DNA from: Brachionus rotundiformis
Lineage: Eukaryota; Rotifera; Eurotatoria; Ploima; Brachionidae
Direction: 5' to 3'
Assembly: GCA_016802295.1 (NCBI GenBank)
Contig: JAESIW010000207.1
Coordinates: forward strand, 2,020,969-2,084,968
Length of the DNA stretch: 64,000 nucleotides
The notes under the pieces were generated by a model that made no database searches, was not told where the DNA came from, and worked only from the letters and a program-made list of their open reading frames with translations. Shown here one piece after another: positions 60,926-64,000 of this stretch. The translations under genes and the position numbers were made by a program. The first letter of the stretch is position 1. Each line of letters begins with the position of its first letter.

Positions 60926-62656
60926 TTGCGCATTAAAACACAATCACAAACAACCAAACAACCAAACAAACAAAATTTAATTAATTAATTAATTTATTTA
61001 ATTGTGTAAAATAAAAAAGAAAAGAAATTGAATAAATGAGTTTACCTTTTTTTTTTGTTTATTTCTTTTTAAGATATTAATTCTTTTTTTTTTTTTGTTT
61101 AAATTGTCATTAAATGTAATTTAAGATTTAAGCTAGCTTTTGATTTGTTTTTGTTTAAATTTTTAATATTTTGATCATCATCAAGAAGAGATTGATTTTT
61201 TTTTTGAATATTATTTTTATTTTACTCTATTGAATATCAATAATCATCACATCACACAACTATTGTCATTATTAAAAATCAATTTTTCTTTGTCTATCTA
61301 TTATTAAAAAAAATATATTTTACGCACTTTTTTTTTTATTTTTACTCATTTTTAATTTTAATCAATTAACTGTTTAATTTTCGTTTTAAACTTTATCCTA
61401 TTTTTTTTTCAATTTTATTTTTGCTTAATTTAAAACAACCAAACAAAATAAACTAACAAAAAAAATTCAAAAATCATTTTATAATTACAATTTATAAATC
61501 TAATTTTAATTTCAATCATTTAAAAACTAATCTAACTTAATTAAATAACAATTTTTTTTCCATTTGGGTTAAGGACAAGATTCCATCACGTGACCGAATT
61601 ACAAACCCAGCAATGCATTCACTAATAGCTCAGATTGTTCTCACATGGGACTGAAGGCGAACTGCCTGGGCCCATCCAAACTACCTTAGATAATAATTCA
61701 ACCGTCCTTTGGTCAAAATGTCATAATAAATAAAAATATCAATAATTTTATCTTTTTTTGAAAGTTAATTTTTCTTGTTGATTAAAAGATAATAAATAAG
61801 ATAAATGTTTAAAATGATTAATTTTTCTAGCTAGTTGGTGTCGCTGCGAACGAATAGTGGCCAGAGCACAAGTGCCCCAAGAGACTTCGAGTGATAGAGA
61901 ATTACCATGAAGCAATGCTGGCTAGTTAATAGCAAAAAATGTTAAAAACATAAAGATTATTTTTATCAATGTAATGAAATATTCATGATTATATGATTAT
62001 AAATATATTGAAGTGTTAAAGTTTTATCGAAGGGCTTATTGCAGCTCTACTAGCTGTTGAAGCCTGGAGGGCCAGCAGCACTAGCTAGTCGAGATTAGAG
62101 CAAAGTTTATCTCGGCTAAGTATAAAACGTTTATCAGAGGAGTTGAATGATCAAAGCGGACAGTTTATCAGCGTCCGTTATTGAGATAAGCAGGTACTGA
62201 TGCTATTGAATGTCAGGTATTTTAATTTTAATTTTATTTTATTGTTTATTAAAAGTATTTAAACTATTCTCAATATTTGCATAAAAATTTCTTTAATTTA
62301 CATTTAATAATAGATCTTAAACGAATCCATAGAGTCCTATACAAATATTTATGAGTTTTTAAACTTGAAAAATAATTAATAAAAGACCCGCTTGAAATAG
62401 GAGAAGTTTAAAATTTAAATTTCAATTCAATTATTAAGTTCGCTTCGGCTAGAGTCTGATATCGATAGCCGTAATGAGAAAACCTTATGCAAAATCGATC
62501 AAATGACTCAGCCGATGCGGAATTATACTGTTTATTCTCAAGCAAATGTTAAACACATATATCCTATAAATCAATCATATACTGTTTTGCCAGCAGTGGC
62601 ATCATTGGCAGCATTAAAGCAGCTAAAACAAGAACAAGAACAGAAACAACTATAGA
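60926..62656. other. Meis 3' flank
   Basis: T-rich 3' region with AATAAA at about 61030. A more complex, GC-richer block at 61567-61690 contains the E-box palindrome TCACGTGA; another lies at 61830-62220. No ORF. May be 3' UTR or regulatory DNA. Confidence 0.4.
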
Positions 62657-62713
62657 ATGATTGATTGATGCCAACAATGCCAGTCTTGTTAGATCCGACC
62701 ATCAATCAATCAT
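62657..62713. promoter_or_regulatory. Perfect inverted repeat of TGATTGAT sites
   Basis: ATGATTGATTGATG at 62657-62670 and its exact reverse complement at 62700-62713, 29 nt apart. Each arm holds overlapping TGATTGAT, the PBC-Hox core. Could act as paired binding sites or form a hairpin. Confidence 0.45.
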
Positions 62714-64000
62714 TTCACAAAAAGCTTATCATCAATTGACCCTGAGTCCGGATTGCGTATGTATGTGTACACACACTCGAGTGGATTGTGTTCAGATGTT
62801 CAATGAATAGATAAGATTGCACTCGAGTATTATTGAGCGCAAGGTGCTCTAATTGAATAAAACAGCAAGAGTTGGTATTTTATTGCTCGGTTATTGATAT
62901 TTTAAATCAATCTAGAATCAGTCCAGGGGGTCATTAAGAGTCAGGTAAGAGCTCATGAAAATTGAAAGTCTCTCAATCTCGGCTTGAAATTATCTATTTC
63001 AATTAATAAATAAAAAAAATTAATAAACAGAAGGTGGTTGTAAAAAAAAAAAATTTTTTTTATTAGCTTCTAATTTTATTCGGTCTAGATAAGATTAGTA
63101 AATTAGCCCGGATAGAGCTCTCGTAAAAAAATCTATATAAAAATACATTTATTAAAAAAAGTTAGAGAGCTCTTGAAATTATCTATTAGGGTCGTTTGCT
63201 TTATCAGTGCCAACTGTTGCTTGTCAATCAAAGCTCTCTTTAAAACTCGATATGAAATTAATTAAAGTTCAGTATGGTTGCACCCGGATGGTTTTGCAAG
63301 GAGTTGTTGACAAAACCAGCGAGTTGTAAGCTGATGCGTGTCGAACGTACGGCCTCAATCGGCCCTACGATCTGTATCGATTCGCTCGATCAAACTCTTA
63401 ATTTCAATTTCATCTTAGAGAACAATTAAAATGTGCCAAATCTGATCAGACTTTGATCGGACATTCCATTACCTAATGAGGCTTAGACACACACTATTAG
63501 GCAACTGATCCTTATCTAACTTACTTTCCGTTAAAACAAACAAAATAAACTAGCTCTCTTCCGCATATACTTTCATTATTTTAGATATTATTTTAGACAT
63601 ACAATTAAATATAATTATATGTTTGAATTAGAAGTCAACTATTCCCCAAGCGAAGCTAAACTGGCTTGAATGATTAGTACTGAATTTTGACTTCCGAATA
63701 TTCGAACAATTCTCTTGATAGAATACTTTTGTTTTGAAATTAAATTTTCTCATTAAAAAATATATGAAACAAAAAAAAAATAAAATAGCTAATTAATTGC
63801 TACTCTTTATTATTAGAGAAATAGAACAAAAATGGCTAAGGAGATTTTCTTGTCAAATTTGGATGTAATTTGAGCCCGTTCAATGAGCGAAATGAGCCAC
63901 TGCTAACTTGTACTTAAGATACTTATCTGGATATTAAATTAAACAAAAAAAATATAAAATTACAATCTTGGAATATTTTATTAAAATAAATAATCTCTTT
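62714..64000. other. Non-coding region to window end
   Basis: Moderately complex sequence with several TCGA-rich segments but no ORF, RNA gene or repeat that I can support. Confidence 0.4.

Noticed and set aside
60180..60943. Arg/Pro-rich and other frames inside Meis exon 4
   Set aside because: GC-rich coding sequence lacks stops in other frames; no independent motif or start.
1..64000. CRISPR arrays, bacterial operators or Shine-Dalgarno sites
   Set aside because: Spliced metazoan genes show the DNA is eukaryotic; no spaced direct-repeat array is present.

Overview
The window looks like nuclear DNA from a small, very AT-rich invertebrate genome. A monogonont rotifer (Brachionus-like) fits best, but this is inference: genes are cut by many introns of about 42-70 nt with GT...AG ends, metazoan genes dominate (Meis/homothorax, PUS10, ATG101, GOLT1B, MOCS3, CDKL, MOK, InaF, SLC22), and two genes of bacterial-type families are present (a GHL10 hydrolase and a HtrL/YibB-like protein), both without introns. 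Exon structures were worked out by hand from splice signals, reading phase and resemblance to family members; in every spliced model the joined length is a multiple of three.

Layout. 1-0.96 kb: decayed Tigger/pogo-like transposase. 1.2-9.0 kb, minus strand: a secreted protein with an exact 60-bp tandem repeat, a five-PDZ scaffold, and an SLC22-like transporter. 10.6-15.7 kb, plus strand: HtrL/YibB-like type II membrane protein, a C19orf47-like SAM protein and an unrecognised protein, with a GC-richer repeat island at 11.65-12.2 kb. 17.3-18.9 kb, minus: a secreted GHL10 hydrolase with three cysteine modules at its N-terminus. 19.7-20.2 kb: a second repeat island. 21.3-22.2 kb, plus: a possible zinc-binding nuclear protein. 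22.7-26.9 kb: transposon debris (an AAGATCTTA-rich element, CR1/Jockey-like LINE pieces) and an assembly gap whose two flanks are the same 302 bp.

27.05-31.2 kb, minus: a single-pass membrane protein of unknown role. 31.2-34.7 kb: mostly empty, with a LINE tail. 34.8-41.3 kb is the gene-dense core: GOLT1B on plus, then four tightly packed minus-strand genes (MOCS3, ATG101, PUS10 and a 110-residue tail-anchored protein) with gaps of only 134, 284 and 69 nt, a possible polycistronic unit. 44.0-49.7 kb: a CDKL1/4-like kinase with two possible C-termini, an InaF-motif membrane protein, and the kinase MOK. 49.7-58.3 kb: a long gene-free stretch leading to the TALE homeobox gene Meis/homothorax (58.3-60.9 kb), which is followed by about 3 kb of non-coding DNA. 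Clusters of TGATTGAT (PBC/Hox-like) sites lie on both sides of Meis.

The genes do not form one pathway. They cover apical scaffolding and transport (PDZ, SLC22), Golgi traffic (GOLT1B), autophagy initiation (ATG101), tRNA modification (PUS10, and MOCS3 through URM1), cilium-associated kinases (CDKL, MOK), bacterial cell-wall digestion or defence (GHL10) and patterning (Meis).
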